From positions 62,001 through 126,000 of the forward strand of contig NZ_JAUHLI010000011.1 in NCBI RefSeq assembly GCF_036325985.1: DNA of 64,000 bases, in the 5' to 3' direction. The DNA comes from Alkalimonas cellulosilytica (GTDB lineage: Bacteria > Pseudomonadota > Gammaproteobacteria > Enterobacterales > Alteromonadaceae). The position numbers and the translations under genes are program-made. Below are positions 1-8,241 of this stretch, piece by piece. Within the stretch, counting starts at the first letter, position 1. Each line of letters begins with the position of its first letter. The notes beneath the pieces were generated by a model. That model saw nothing but the letters and a program-made list of their open reading frames with translations, did no database searches and was not told where the DNA came from.

Positions 1-645
1 CGTCATGCCGGAAAACACCGGGGTCCCATACCAAGGGTGCAGGCCGTAGCTGATTGCTCCATCCACCTCGGCGGTAACACTCATGTCGGATAACTGATGC
101 TCTGCATCCTGCAACTCATCCAGTTGTTGTTCAATTTGCAATTTTTGTTTGGTCAGCTCGGTGTCACGGGCCACTTCTGCCAGTTGCAGCGCCTTCAAGG
201 CTTGTTCCGTGGCTGTTTCTGCCCGGCGATAATCCAGCTGATAGAGTTCATAATCGTACTCACTCAGATTGGTGCGCGGCACTGCGGCATCAATACCGGC
301 TTTTTGCTGCAGCAAGCTGCGACGTTGCCACTCGTAGCGTGCTTCCATCACGGTGAGATCGTGTTGTAACTGCAGTTTTTTTAATTGATCGCGGGCGGTA
401 TCGACCTGGGTTTTCAGTCGTTCAATGGTGCTTTGCAGGCTACCGGCATCGAACACTGCCACCAGATCACCAGCACGCACCGGTTCTTCTTCCGGCTTTA
501 ACCATTGCACCTGTACCCGCCAGTTCTCGCTCATTGGCGAGACCACATTTTGCCGCTCCGACGATTGCAGGGTGCCGGTCAGCAACACCGGTGCCGGTTG
601 GCTGGTGGCGAGCAGTGACCAGAGCAGCAGGCTCATTGCTGACAT
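1..645 (-). CDS. HlyD-family efflux/export adaptor, N-terminal part (runs off left edge)
   Basis: Membrane-fusion (periplasmic adaptor) protein that would link an inner-membrane ABC transporter to an outer-membrane channel. The 215 visible residues begin with a short hydrophobic signal-like segment (residues 4-14), then a barrel/lipoyl-like half, then a long Gln/Glu/Leu-rich stretch (about residues 75-190) that looks like the coiled-coil hairpin, and then the return lipoyl strand with AEVDGAI. The ATG at 643-645 was chosen because a GGAGG lies five bases upstream. It overlaps the 3' end of the upstream ATPase gene by 13 bases, so the two are probably translationally coupled. The C-terminus and any permease lie outside the window. 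Adaptor family is fairly sure; substrate unknown. Confidence 0.85.
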   Translation of the reverse strand, partial: MSAMSLLLWSLLATSQPAPVLLTGTLQSSERQNVVSPMSENWRVQVQWLKPEEEPVRAGDLVAVFDAGSLQSTIERLKTQVDTARDQLKKLQLQHDLTVMEARYEWQRRSLLQQKAGIDAAVPRTNLSEYDYELYQLDYRRAETATEQALKALQLAEVARDTELTKQKLQIEQQLDELQDAEHQLSDMSVTAEVDGAISYGLHPWYGTPVFSGMT

Positions 646-1313
646 GAACTATCCTCCAAAATAACGCCGTCCCGCATGCGAATGACACGTTTGGCCCAGG
701 CTGCGATTTCATCTTCGTGCGTCACCATGACGATGGTATTGCCTTGCAGGTGCAGCTCTTTTAGCAGCTGCATAATTTCAATCGAGGTTTTGCTGTCCAG
801 GTTGCCCGTGGGCTCATCGGCAAAAATGACTTTAGGATCATTGATCAGGGCTCGGGCGATAGCTACCCGTTGACGTTGCCCCCCAGACATTTCATGCGGT
901 TTGTGGCTGACTCGATGGCCCAGACCAACGCGCTGCAAAAGCTTTGCTGCTTTGGCAAGGGCTTCATCTTCCGGGATAGCGCTATAGCGTAATGGCAGGG
1001 CAACATTTTGCTGAGCCGTTAAGCGTGGCAGCAAGTGAAAAGACTGGAAGATAAAGCCAATGGATTGATTGCGAATGGCGGATAGCGCTTCATCGGTTAG
1101 CTCGGCTACATTTTGGCCAGCCAACTGATAGCGGCCACCGCTTGGCGTATCCAGGCAACCAAGGATATTCATCAGGGTCGACTTGCCCGAACCAGAGGTG
1201 CCCATAACGGCAACGAATTCATTTTCTTCAATGCGCAAATCTATGTTTTGCAGAGCCACAACTTGATTATCGCCCTGGCCAAACACTTTTTGCAGCTGTT
1301 GTACTTCAATCAT
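633..1313 (-). CDS. ABC transporter ATP-binding protein, MacB/LolD type
   Basis: Cytoplasmic ATPase of about 226 residues, the usual length for LolD/MacB-type nucleotide-binding subunits working with FtsX-type permeases. Walker A is GTSGSGKST near residues 38-46, the signature is MSGGQRQRVAIARAL, Walker B ends in VIFADEPTGNLDS, and the switch histidine sits in VMVTHE. The first good start is the ATG at 1311-1313 (protein begins MIEVQQLQ); a longer reading to 1355 adds residues unlike the family. Its 3' end overlaps the HlyD-type adaptor start. A terminator lies just upstream, after mtnK, so a promoter is expected within 1314-1356. The matching permease is not visible and is presumably beyond position 1. 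Confidence 0.93.
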   Translation of the reverse strand: MIEVQQLQKVFGQGDNQVVALQNIDLRIEENEFVAVMGTSGSGKSTLMNILGCLDTPSGGRYQLAGQNVAELTDEALSAIRNQSIGFIFQSFHLLPRLTAQQNVALPLRYSAIPEDEALAKAAKLLQRVGLGHRVSHKPHEMSGGQRQRVAIARALINDPKVIFADEPTGNLDSKTSIEIMQLLKELHLQGNTIVMVTHEDEIAAWAKRVIRMRDGVILEDSSCQQ

Positions 1314-1355
1314 CCATGATGACTCGCCTAAAAACAGGAACCCAGATTCTGCCAC

Positions 1356-1391
1356 AAAAAAGCCAGTACAGCTGCTGAGGGTTGCACTGGC
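1356..1391 (-). terminator. Rho-independent terminator after mtnK
   Basis: Read on the minus strand, GCCAGTGCA pairs with TGTACTGGC (nine pairs including one G-U), with an 11-base loop, followed by TTTTTT. It lies 36 bases past the mtnK stop and before the ABC ATPase start, so it separates these same-strand genes. Confidence 0.8.
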
Positions 1392-1427
1392 GGGTTGTTA
1401 AATTGTAACAAAATATTGGTAGCTGAC

Positions 1428-2636
1428 TCAGGCCGGTAGTGGCAGGTGCTGTACCAGAGTGTTCAACTGCTGGATAGTTGTCAACTCGTGGCGTTGTAAG
1501 ATCAACTGCCGGCCCAGCGCCAGCGCAAAGCGCTCGCAACGGGCTTGTTGTGGCTCATTGCGGATTTGTTCTAAATCAGCCACATGGGCCAGACCTACCG
1601 TACGGCGAATGAGCTCACAGCCAGCATAGCCAATGCTGTCGGCCAGCACTTGTTGCAAGAAAAAGCTTTGATAACTGCTGCTGGCAAAGCTACTTTCTTT
1701 GGTCTGGGTTTGCATCAGCTGGCTAAATTCACTGGCAAATCCTTGCCAGAGCGTTGCAATTTGCTCAAGCAGATACGCTTGTTGCTGCTCACGGACAGAG
1801 GTGTCTTCCTGCAAACCAAACTGACCGGCATAACTGAGTAATAAATTACCCAGCAGGCTGCCAACATCAAAACCAATAGGGCCGTAAAAGCCAAACTCAG
1901 CATCGATCACTTTGCACTGTGTCGCACTGACAAAAATACTGCCGCTATGCACATCACCATGCAGCAATGCCTGTGGTTTGGATAAAAAGTCTGCTTTTAG
2001 TCGTGCAACCTCTGCCTGCAAGGCGTCATCGTGCCACAGCTCGCGTGCCTGCGGCAAAATGGCCTGATGAATGTTATTGCGCTCATGGTTGCAGTAGGGA
2101 TCGGTAAAGAACAGATCTTCGGTGATCAGGCAAAGCTCCGGGTTTAAAAAACGGGCGACTTCAGCCTTTTTTTGCAAGCCATTTAAAACAAAGTCGCTGG
2201 TATGAAATAAGGTGTGGGCCAGGTACTGGGCCATCTGGCTGGCCAGTAAGGGGAACTGTTTGCCTGCAACCAAAGCACTACGTAGTATTTCCAGCTGGCC
2301 CAGGTCTTCCATCAGGATGGCAGCCAGAGCAGGATCGTAATGCAGCACCTGCACGGTATGCTCGGGGCAAAGCCGGCCATGGCGCAGCAGTACTTCCGCT
2401 TCTATCCGTGCCCGATCAATGGTTAATGGCCAGCTTTCGCCGACACAGCGGGCATAGGGCAGGGCTTGTTTCACAATCAGGCTGCGGCCATGCTGGTTTT
2501 TGACCCTGAATACCAAATTCAGATTGCCGTCACCAAATTCTTTTGCTTCCAGCTGATCGCTGTCACGAAAGGCATCAGCATGGCTGAGGGCAAAGTGTCT
2601 GGCACCGTCTGCGGTAAAGATGTGATAGTCGCTCAT
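1428..2636 (-). CDS. mtnK: S-methyl-5-thioribose kinase
   Basis: Phosphorylates 5-methylthioribose at C1 in the methionine salvage pathway. The protein is 402 residues, normal for MtnK, and has an aminoglycoside-phosphotransferase-like kinase fold. The catalytic loop LLHGDVHSGSIFV has H226-G-D228, and the metal-binding segment VIDAEFGFYGPIGFD has D245-x-E247. The ATG at 2634-2636 (MSDYHIFTADGA) matches family N-termini; an upstream in-frame extension to 2717 would run through the shared promoter and is rejected. It is divergent from mtnA, whose product acts on the kinase product. The intergenic MetJ-type box points to methionine/SAM control. It ends at its own terminator (1356-1391). Confidence 0.95.
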   Translation of the reverse strand: MSDYHIFTADGARHFALSHADAFRDSDQLEAKEFGDGNLNLVFRVKNQHGRSLIVKQALPYARCVGESWPLTIDRARIEAEVLLRHGRLCPEHTVQVLHYDPALAAILMEDLGQLEILRSALVAGKQFPLLASQMAQYLAHTLFHTSDFVLNGLQKKAEVARFLNPELCLITEDLFFTDPYCNHERNNIHQAILPQARELWHDDALQAEVARLKADFLSKPQALLHGDVHSGSIFVSATQCKVIDAEFGFYGPIGFDVGSLLGNLLLSYAGQFGLQEDTSVREQQQAYLLEQIATLWQGFASEFSQLMQTQTKESSFASSSYQSFFLQQVLADSIGYAGCELIRRTVGLAHVADLEQIRNEPQQARCERFALALGRQLILQRHELTTIQQLNTLVQHLPLPA

Positions 2637-2649
2637 AATGGATCCGGAC

Positions 2650-2678
2650 TTGTCAGGCCAATAGAAGAGCTGCATAAT
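2650..2678 (+). promoter_or_regulatory. Candidate sigma-70 promoter of mtnA
   Basis: TTGTCA at 2650-2655 and CATAAT at 2673-2678 are separated by 17 bases, a near-consensus arrangement placing the transcription start around 2685. It lies between the divergent mtnK and mtnA starts, with the MetJ-type box directly downstream. Assigned from sequence alone. Confidence 0.55.
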
Positions 2679-2690
2679 CGCAAACATTCT

Positions 2691-2698
2691 AGACGTCT
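2691..2698. promoter_or_regulatory. MetJ-type operator box between mtnK and mtnA
   Basis: A perfect match to the eight-base met box AGACGTCT. In register, the flanking octamers at 2683-2690 and 2699-2706 each match four of eight positions. It sits just past the candidate mtnA start point and overlaps a possible mtnK -35 hexamer on the other strand (TTGCAG, then GATTAT after 17 bases), so one bound repressor could close both promoters. MetJ normally needs two or more adjacent boxes, so the weak neighbours limit confidence. Confidence 0.5.
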
Positions 2699-2722
2699 GC
2701 AAGGCTAAATAAGGCATAACGC

Positions 2723-3757
2723 ATGAAAAACATGATGGGTCTTAGCATTAAAACCGAACAAGGCCAGTTGTCTATTCTGGATCAGACGCTGTTGCCGCAT
2801 CAGCAACGCTGGCTGCATTGCCAGCAGGTTGAGCAGATGGTGACGATGATTCAGCAATTGCAGGTACGCGGCGCTCCGGCGATTGGTATTGCAGCCTCCT
2901 TGTTGCTGGCTTACCGGGCTGAACAGGGTGATAGCCGTGCGCAGCTGCTGCACAGTGCTGAAGTACTCAGAGCGTCCCGGCCTACCGCGGTCAATCTGAT
3001 GAATAATCTGGATGCGATGGTAGCCGCCTTACAGCAGTCCGATTATGTCAGCGCGGCGGTGGCCTGCGCCGAGCAGCTGTTTGCCGAAGACGTGCAGCTG
3101 TGCCTGCAGATGGCTGAACATGGCGCAGCTCTGGTGCAGCCGGGCGAGCGTTTGCTGACGCATTGCAATACCGGTGGTTTGGCAACGGCCGGGGTTGGCA
3201 CTGCGCTTGGCGTAGTGCGGCTGGCGCATCAGCAGGGCAAGCAGATCCAGCTCTGGGTGGATGAAACCAGGCCCCTGCTGCAAGGCGGGCGGTTAACTGC
3301 CTGGGAGTGTCAGCAACTTGGCATTCCGTACCAGCTGATTTGCGACAATATGGCCGCTATGCTGATGGCTCGGGGCGAGGTCGACCGCATCTTTGTCGGC
3401 TCGGATCGGATTGCCGCCAATGGCGACTTCGCCAACAAAGTCGGTACTTACAATCTGGCCGTATTAGCGCATTATCATCAGATCCCGTTTTATGTGGTGG
3501 CCCCGCATACCACGGTCGATCCCAGCTGCAGCGACGGCAGCCAGATCCCGATTGAGCAGCGCCCAGCGGCGGAAGTGCGCGGCGTGAGGGGTAGTTTTGG
3601 CCAGGTTTGCTGGGCGCCGGAGCAAGCACCGGTGTTTAACCCGGCCTTTGATGTAACCCCGGCCAAGCTGGTCACTGGCTGGGTACTGGATAGTGGCGTG
3701 TTCGATCAGGTGGCTGTGGCAGCCGGTGCATTAACCCGGTTAGCCGTATCCGCATAA
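2723..3757 (+). CDS. mtnA: S-methyl-5-thioribose-1-phosphate isomerase
   Basis: Converts 5-methylthioribose-1-phosphate to 5-methylthioribulose-1-phosphate in methionine salvage. The protein is 344 residues, typical for MtnA. Hallmarks are RGAPAIGIAA near residue 49, the catalytic cysteine C148 in LLTHCNTGG, and the catalytic aspartate D228 in GSDRIAANGDFANKVGTY, all as in the eIF2B-like isomerase fold. The start at 2723 follows a TAAGG eight bases upstream; ATG codons at residues 4 and 5 are alternatives. It is divergent from mtnK (upstream enzyme). Its product feeds MtnB, encoded 7 kb away beyond the exporter island. The 3' end faces the minus-strand exporter operon. Confidence 0.96.
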   Translation: MKNMMGLSIKTEQGQLSILDQTLLPHQQRWLHCQQVEQMVTMIQQLQVRGAPAIGIAASLLLAYRAEQGDSRAQLLHSAEVLRASRPTAVNLMNNLDAMVAALQQSDYVSAAVACAEQLFAEDVQLCLQMAEHGAALVQPGERLLTHCNTGGLATAGVGTALGVVRLAHQQGKQIQLWVDETRPLLQGGRLTAWECQQLGIPYQLICDNMAAMLMARGEVDRIFVGSDRIAANGDFANKVGTYNLAVLAHYHQIPFYVVAPHTTVDPSCSDGSQIPIEQRPAAEVRGVRGSFGQVCWAPEQAPVFNPAFDVTPAKLVTGWVLDSGVFDQVAVAAGALTRLAVSA

Positions 3758-3783
3758 AAAATGCCCGGAGCAAGCTCCGGGCA
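3755..3783 (-). terminator. Terminator hairpin at the end of the exporter operon
   Basis: Arms TGCCCGGAG and CTCCGGGCA (nine pairs, four-base loop) are followed on the minus strand by ATTTTTT. The plus strand has no U-run, so it best serves the minus-strand exporter operon ending at 3915. It may also slow plus-strand transcription leaving mtnA. Confidence 0.75.
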
Positions 3784-3914
3784 AAAGACAAGGATAGACA
3801 GGGTGGAACCGCCTTTTCGGGGCGACAGGGATAGACTAAGTTGTTTCTGCTTTGCTGACAAAGGAGATAAATCCATGCGTCGGGTGAAAAAAACTCAGCT
3901 ATGCACATACTTGC

Positions 3915-6299
3915 TCAATGCGTGCGTAGCAGTCCAAAAATTGGCTTTTTAAGCAACCCGATAATAGGTGCCAGAGCTGCCATCCATGCCATTAGCAGCA
4001 ACAAGACCGCTGCAAAGACAAAAATCACCGGGTTAAATTGCAGTGCAAAAGCTGATAGCCAGCCGCTGGAGTGAAGCAGCCAGGCCAGCGCTGCCAGCGC
4101 CAGAGGCAGTGTGATCAGCAGTCCCAATAAGGGTTGGCTGGTCGCTCTGGCGAGTAATCGCCAGTCGTCTGCACCAAGGGCTAGTAGCACCCCGTATTCT
4201 TGCCGTTCTAACAAGATGCGGTTTCTTACTTGGTAGTACAGACTGAAAAAAACCGTGATCAGCACCAGCAAAATCATACCGCTGCTGAACTTTAGTAATT
4301 GACGACTCTCTCGATCTTGTTGCTGCAACAGTTCAGCAAGTGATTTTACTGGTAAAAACTGGGGGGTTGCCAGTTGTTGCTCAAGCCACCCCGTTAAAGC
4401 AGGCTTTAGTCGGGCCTGGTGCTCTGCAGGGAAATATAGCTCGAGGGTGCGGTTAAATTGCACCAACATGGCGGCAGACTGATGATGCAAGTAGGCTGCT
4501 GGTTGAGCACTCTGGCTAAAGCCCTGATGGGGAATATCTGCAACGATGGCGACTATCGGATGGCGTCCGGCAAAGCTGCCTAGATTCAGTTCACTTCCCA
4601 GTAGTGGGGTTTCACTGCCCGCCTGCAGCAAGCGAGCCAGTGTTTGATTGATCACCACTCCATGCTGCCAGTCGTTCTCTCCCTGCAGGATGGGTATCTG
4701 CAAGCGGGAAAAATAATTGCCACTTACGATGCGTTGTTGAATGGCGATGGGGGCCGCCAAGCGATCGTCTTTCAACTCATTGCTGCTTTGGCTGTCAAAG
4801 GAGCCAACTTCAAAGGCAACCTCTGCGGCCTGCACCTGAGGAACATTGTCTTGTACCAGAGCAGAAAAGTCGAACCCGGTGGCTTGTTGCTGCACCGGCA
4901 GAGCCATCAGCCCGGTATCCAGCGGATAACTGCGAAACTGCTGCCATTGCTGCCAGCTCAGGCCAAGCATAAAAGCCAGTGCCACCAGAGCAACCCATAG
5001 TTGGGCGGTTAAATTGAGTTGTGCCAGCCATTTCTGGCCGCGACTGCGACTTTGTCCGGTTTGCCGGCTGAAAAGCGCCTGCCGTGATAAACGCAGCACG
5101 GGCAAACAGGTGCAGCCAAGCAACAAGTTGGCGACCAAAGCCAGGGCGGCGAACCAACGCTGCCAGTCGAGCGACAGGCCGGCTTCGCCTACCACGCTCT
5201 GCAGCTGGTCGCTGTGCAGCAGTTGCAGCAAGCCAAGGCTTAGCAGTGCCGAGAACAGGGCTGTAGCAGCAATTAACATCGCCGCAACCAGCAAGGGACC
5301 GCGCAGCAGCTGCAGCATACTGGCGCCTAGTATTTGTTGAATGCGGTAATGTTCTTGCTGTTGGATCAGCCGGCTGGTAAAAACGGTGAAGGTATTGAAA
5401 CTAAGCACCAGGCCAAAACCAAGCAGCAGTACCAGTCCCAGCTGCCATTGCTGCAGCAGTTTCAGCCGGGCTGGTGGGTCCAGGTTTAGGCCAGCATGCA
5501 CAATCAGCTCCGAGCCATCGCCGCCCATGGTCATGCCCGGTACCGTTAAATCTTGCTGCTGCAAATGTTCAGTCAGCGCCTGGGGTGATAATGGTGTTGT
5601 AGCGGCTAAGATGCCGTAATAAAGAGGTGCGGCTTGCAGAAAACGATCCAGCATCAAGCCAGAATCGGCAGCAAAGGGGGTGAGGTAGCGGTACCAGTGG
5701 TCCGACAACCAAAGGTCAGGCTGAAAAGGGCCTATCCGGTTCAGGCTGGCCGGTAAGACGCCGGCAATGGGCAGAGCGATAGGAAACCGTGGATGACTAA
5801 CCAGCTGGCCGATAGCATCTGGAGTGCTTTGCAACTGTTCGCGCCAAAAGCGCTCACTTAACCAGACCCCCGGGGTTTCGCTGGGCGATAGCTGCGAAAT
5901 ACCAAGCACCGTGGCAAAGCTATCGGAATAAAACAGGGCCTGCAGTGGCTGCTCTGGCTCTGCGGCCAATTGCAAGTGGGTGCTTTGCAGGCTAAACCAG
6001 GCTGCTGCCTGGACGCCTGGCGTTTCGGCAGCGGTATCAATGGCCTGGCGATGCAGCGGCGCCAGCCGGCCATCGGTATGCTGCCGGGCCAGAGTGTACA
6101 GGTAGTCTGTAGGTTTGCTCCAGGTTGGTGGTGCGACAAACAATTGATGGCCAAGTTGCAAAATCAATGTAAGCAAGGCACAAAGCAACGCAAAGCAAGC
6201 CATTATAAAAAGTAGCTTCAGGCGTTGCCCTTGCCAGTAACGCCACTCCATCGCCAGTTGAAAAGCCAGGTTACTAGTTTGCATGGCTAAGGCGTCCAT
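3915..6299 (-). CDS. ABC transporter permease, long double-FtsX (MacB-like) type
   Basis: Inner-membrane permease of about 794 residues. One membrane segment lies at about residues 28-50, followed by a large periplasmic domain. A first FtsX-like set of segments follows (about 285-305, 330-360, 375-400). Then come another membrane segment and a second periplasmic domain, and finally a C-terminal FtsX set of three segments. This doubled layout is roughly twice the size of LolC/E and larger than MacB (about 650 residues, with a fused ATPase). It is the last gene of the operon and overlaps the ATPase gene by about 26 bases. ATG codons at 6299 and 6284 are both possible; neither has a clear Shine-Dalgarno, consistent with coupling to the ATPase. 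Substrate unknown, perhaps the peptide encoded at 8841-9032. Confidence 0.85.
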   Translation of the reverse strand: MDALAMQTSNLAFQLAMEWRYWQGQRLKLLFIMACFALLCALLTLILQLGHQLFVAPPTWSKPTDYLYTLARQHTDGRLAPLHRQAIDTAAETPGVQAAAWFSLQSTHLQLAAEPEQPLQALFYSDSFATVLGISQLSPSETPGVWLSERFWREQLQSTPDAIGQLVSHPRFPIALPIAGVLPASLNRIGPFQPDLWLSDHWYRYLTPFAADSGLMLDRFLQAAPLYYGILAATTPLSPQALTEHLQQQDLTVPGMTMGGDGSELIVHAGLNLDPPARLKLLQQWQLGLVLLLGFGLVLSFNTFTVFTSRLIQQQEHYRIQQILGASMLQLLRGPLLVAAMLIAATALFSALLSLGLLQLLHSDQLQSVVGEAGLSLDWQRWFAALALVANLLLGCTCLPVLRLSRQALFSRQTGQSRSRGQKWLAQLNLTAQLWVALVALAFMLGLSWQQWQQFRSYPLDTGLMALPVQQQATGFDFSALVQDNVPQVQAAEVAFEVGSFDSQSSNELKDDRLAAPIAIQQRIVSGNYFSRLQIPILQGENDWQHGVVINQTLARLLQAGSETPLLGSELNLGSFAGRHPIVAIVADIPHQGFSQSAQPAAYLHHQSAAMLVQFNRTLELYFPAEHQARLKPALTGWLEQQLATPQFLPVKSLAELLQQQDRESRQLLKFSSGMILLVLITVFFSLYYQVRNRILLERQEYGVLLALGADDWRLLARATSQPLLGLLITLPLALAALAWLLHSSGWLSAFALQFNPVIFVFAAVLLLLMAWMAALAPIIGLLKKPIFGLLRTH

Positions 6300-6954
6300 C
6301 AACCAGGTGCACGGAGCGTTGACACTGGCTGGCTATGGTTGGATCATGGGTCACCATCACCAGGGCAGAGCCTTCGGTGGCCAGTTGCAGCAGCAAGTCC
6401 ATAATGCTCTGGCCGGTGGCCGAGTCCAGGTTGCCGGTGGGCTCATCGGCTAATATGAGCCCGGGTTTGTTCACCAGGGCTCTGGCAATGGCTACCCGTT
6501 GCTGCTGGCCGCCAGAAAGCTTGGATGGCCTGGCGTGCAGTTTATCGGCCAGGCCCACCTGGGCCAACACCTCGGCGGCGCGTTGCCGGTAGGCACTGGT
6601 TGCCACCTCCGGGTTAAAGCGCAGCGGCAAGGCGACATTTTCCAGTGCCGTCATATCGGCAATCAGATTGAAGTTCTGGAAAATCCAGCCTATATGGCGG
6701 TTACGCACCTGGTTTTTTTGCTGCCGGCTTAGTTGGTTGACCGGCTGGTTACGCAGCAGGTACTGGCCTGCGGTTGCTGTATCCAATAAGCCAAGAATGG
6801 AGAGTAGCGTGGATTTGCCACTGCCTGAGGGGCCGGTAATGGCAACGCTTTCGCCATCTTGGATGCTCAGCGAAATGCCATGCAGCACTTGTTGCTTTAA
6901 TTGGCCTTGGCCGAAGCTGTGTTGCAGTTCCTGCAGTTGTATCAGTTCAGCCAC
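6274..6954 (-). CDS. ABC transporter ATP-binding protein, MacB/LolD type
   Basis: A 226-residue ATPase with Walker A GPSGSGKST (about residues 41-49), signature LSGGQQQRVAIARAL, Walker B LILADEPTGNLDS and switch histidine in VMVTHD. It resembles the ATPase at 633-1313 in length and motifs but is clearly divergent in sequence, so this is not a recent duplication. It overlaps the adaptor gene upstream by 8 bases and the permease gene downstream, giving an adaptor-ATPase-permease unit. The role would be to power release or outward movement of a substrate handled in the periplasm, as established for MacB-type pumps. Confidence 0.94.
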   Translation of the reverse strand: MAELIQLQELQHSFGQGQLKQQVLHGISLSIQDGESVAITGPSGSGKSTLLSILGLLDTATAGQYLLRNQPVNQLSRQQKNQVRNRHIGWIFQNFNLIADMTALENVALPLRFNPEVATSAYRQRAAEVLAQVGLADKLHARPSKLSGGQQQRVAIARALVNKPGLILADEPTGNLDSATGQSIMDLLLQLATEGSALVMVTHDPTIASQCQRSVHLVDGRLSHAN

Positions 6955-8212
6955 GCGTTAACTCCTTGGTTGAAATAATGGTTTGCTGTTGTAACCGGGC
7001 CGGTGGATCCAGCAGGATCTGGTCGCCGGGCTGCAAACCATCGACAATCTCCATGTAGTCCCGCCCTAAAATGCCCACATGCACCTGGCGCCGTACAAAA
7101 TGATCGCCCTGGTGCACAAAAATACTGGTAGCGCTGTGGCCATCCCGCAGGCCAAGCACCGGCGGAACCCGAACAACGGCATCGGTTTGGGCGGTAATAA
7201 TGCGGGCACTGATATCCAGGTTAGCGCGGGCGTTGTTGGGCAATTGGCCGGGCAGTGCTACCTCTACCCGGACCTGGTTGTGCTGCACGCTGGGATGCAC
7301 CCGCAGCACGGTACCTTGCAGTTGATGCTGCCGCACCTGTACTTGAACACTCTGGCCAGGCAGCACCCTGCTGGCATCGGAGGCGGCAATTAAAATATCA
7401 GCATACAAAGAGCTTGGCTCGGTAATTTGCGCCACAATATCGCCGCGACGCATTGGCTTACCAACTTCAACATGCTCGCTTAGCTCGTTGAGCAGGCCAT
7501 GGCTTTCGGCACGTATCACCAAATGCGCTAAATCTTGTTGGATCATCGCCAGATGCTCTTTTGCTTCCTGCAGGCGGTACTGGTGGGCTCGTTCATCGGC
7601 CTGGCGGGCCTGCTGAAACGCCTGCACATTGCGCTCACTTAAACTGTGGCGTAAACGCGATTGTTCCAGCTTGGTTTGGGCCCGCAAATAATCCAGCCGG
7701 GCTAGAATTTGTTGCTCCAGCAAGGTTTGTAAGGTGTCCATTTCCTGCTCGGCGAAGCGAATTTCTGCTTCCAGCATGGCCACTTCGTTTTCAAGCGCAA
7801 TGCTTTCCCGCTCCAGCCGGGCGGTAGCGGCTTCTTGTGCGGCTTTGGCTTCCAAAACCGCGAGCCGGGCACGTTCTTCTTCCCGTTGCAGAAGTGGGTT
7901 GCGCATTCGTATCAGCACATCACCGGGCTGAACTTCGGTCCCCGGATACAGCTCAAGCGATTGGATCACCCCATCTACTTCGGCCATCACGCTATGGCTT
8001 TGGCGCGGTAATAACCGGCCCTGCCCCGTGACAACGGCCACCACTTCGCCGGTATCGACCTTGGCCAGGTTGAACGGCTGATCATTGCCCTGAGTCAACC
8101 GCTGCCACGATTGCAGCAGCAACCAGCCCAACAACAGAATAATCAGCACTAACAAGGCAGGCCAGCGCAAGCGCTGGCTTAACGTTGCTTTATCGGGGAT
8201 ATGCAAGGACAC
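6947..8212 (-). CDS. HlyD/MacA-type periplasmic adaptor
   Basis: Adaptor of 421 residues anchored by one N-terminal membrane segment (about 18-36). A first lipoyl half (AEVDGVIQSLELYPG) is followed by a long charged coiled coil (about 105-240, rich in Glu, Arg and Gln). The second lipoyl half (AESHGLLNELSEHVEVG) and beta-barrel/membrane-proximal domains complete the protein. The start is GTG at 8210-8212, preceded by GGAAG seven bases upstream. It is the first transporter gene, 29 bases after the secreted 166-residue protein and overlapping the ATPase gene. It would link the ABC permease to a TolC-like channel, which is not encoded in the window. Confidence 0.92.
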   Translation of the reverse strand: MSLHIPDKATLSQRLRWPALLVLIILLLGWLLLQSWQRLTQGNDQPFNLAKVDTGEVVAVVTGQGRLLPRQSHSVMAEVDGVIQSLELYPGTEVQPGDVLIRMRNPLLQREEERARLAVLEAKAAQEAATARLERESIALENEVAMLEAEIRFAEQEMDTLQTLLEQQILARLDYLRAQTKLEQSRLRHSLSERNVQAFQQARQADERAHQYRLQEAKEHLAMIQQDLAHLVIRAESHGLLNELSEHVEVGKPMRRGDIVAQITEPSSLYADILIAASDASRVLPGQSVQVQVRQHQLQGTVLRVHPSVQHNQVRVEVALPGQLPNNARANLDISARIITAQTDAVVRVPPVLGLRDGHSATSIFVHQGDHFVRRQVHVGILGRDYMEIVDGLQPGDQILLDPPARLQQQTIISTKELTRG

Positions 8213-8241
8213 TTTATACTTCCAATACTGTTTTTGTGTTG

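Noticed and set aside
3800..3813. T-box-like stretch AGGGTGGAACCGCC after mtnA
   Set aside because: It resembles the T-box antiterminator core, but no specifier stem, terminator or amino-acid gene follows on the plus strand, and T-boxes are not expected in gammaproteobacteria. Treated as chance.
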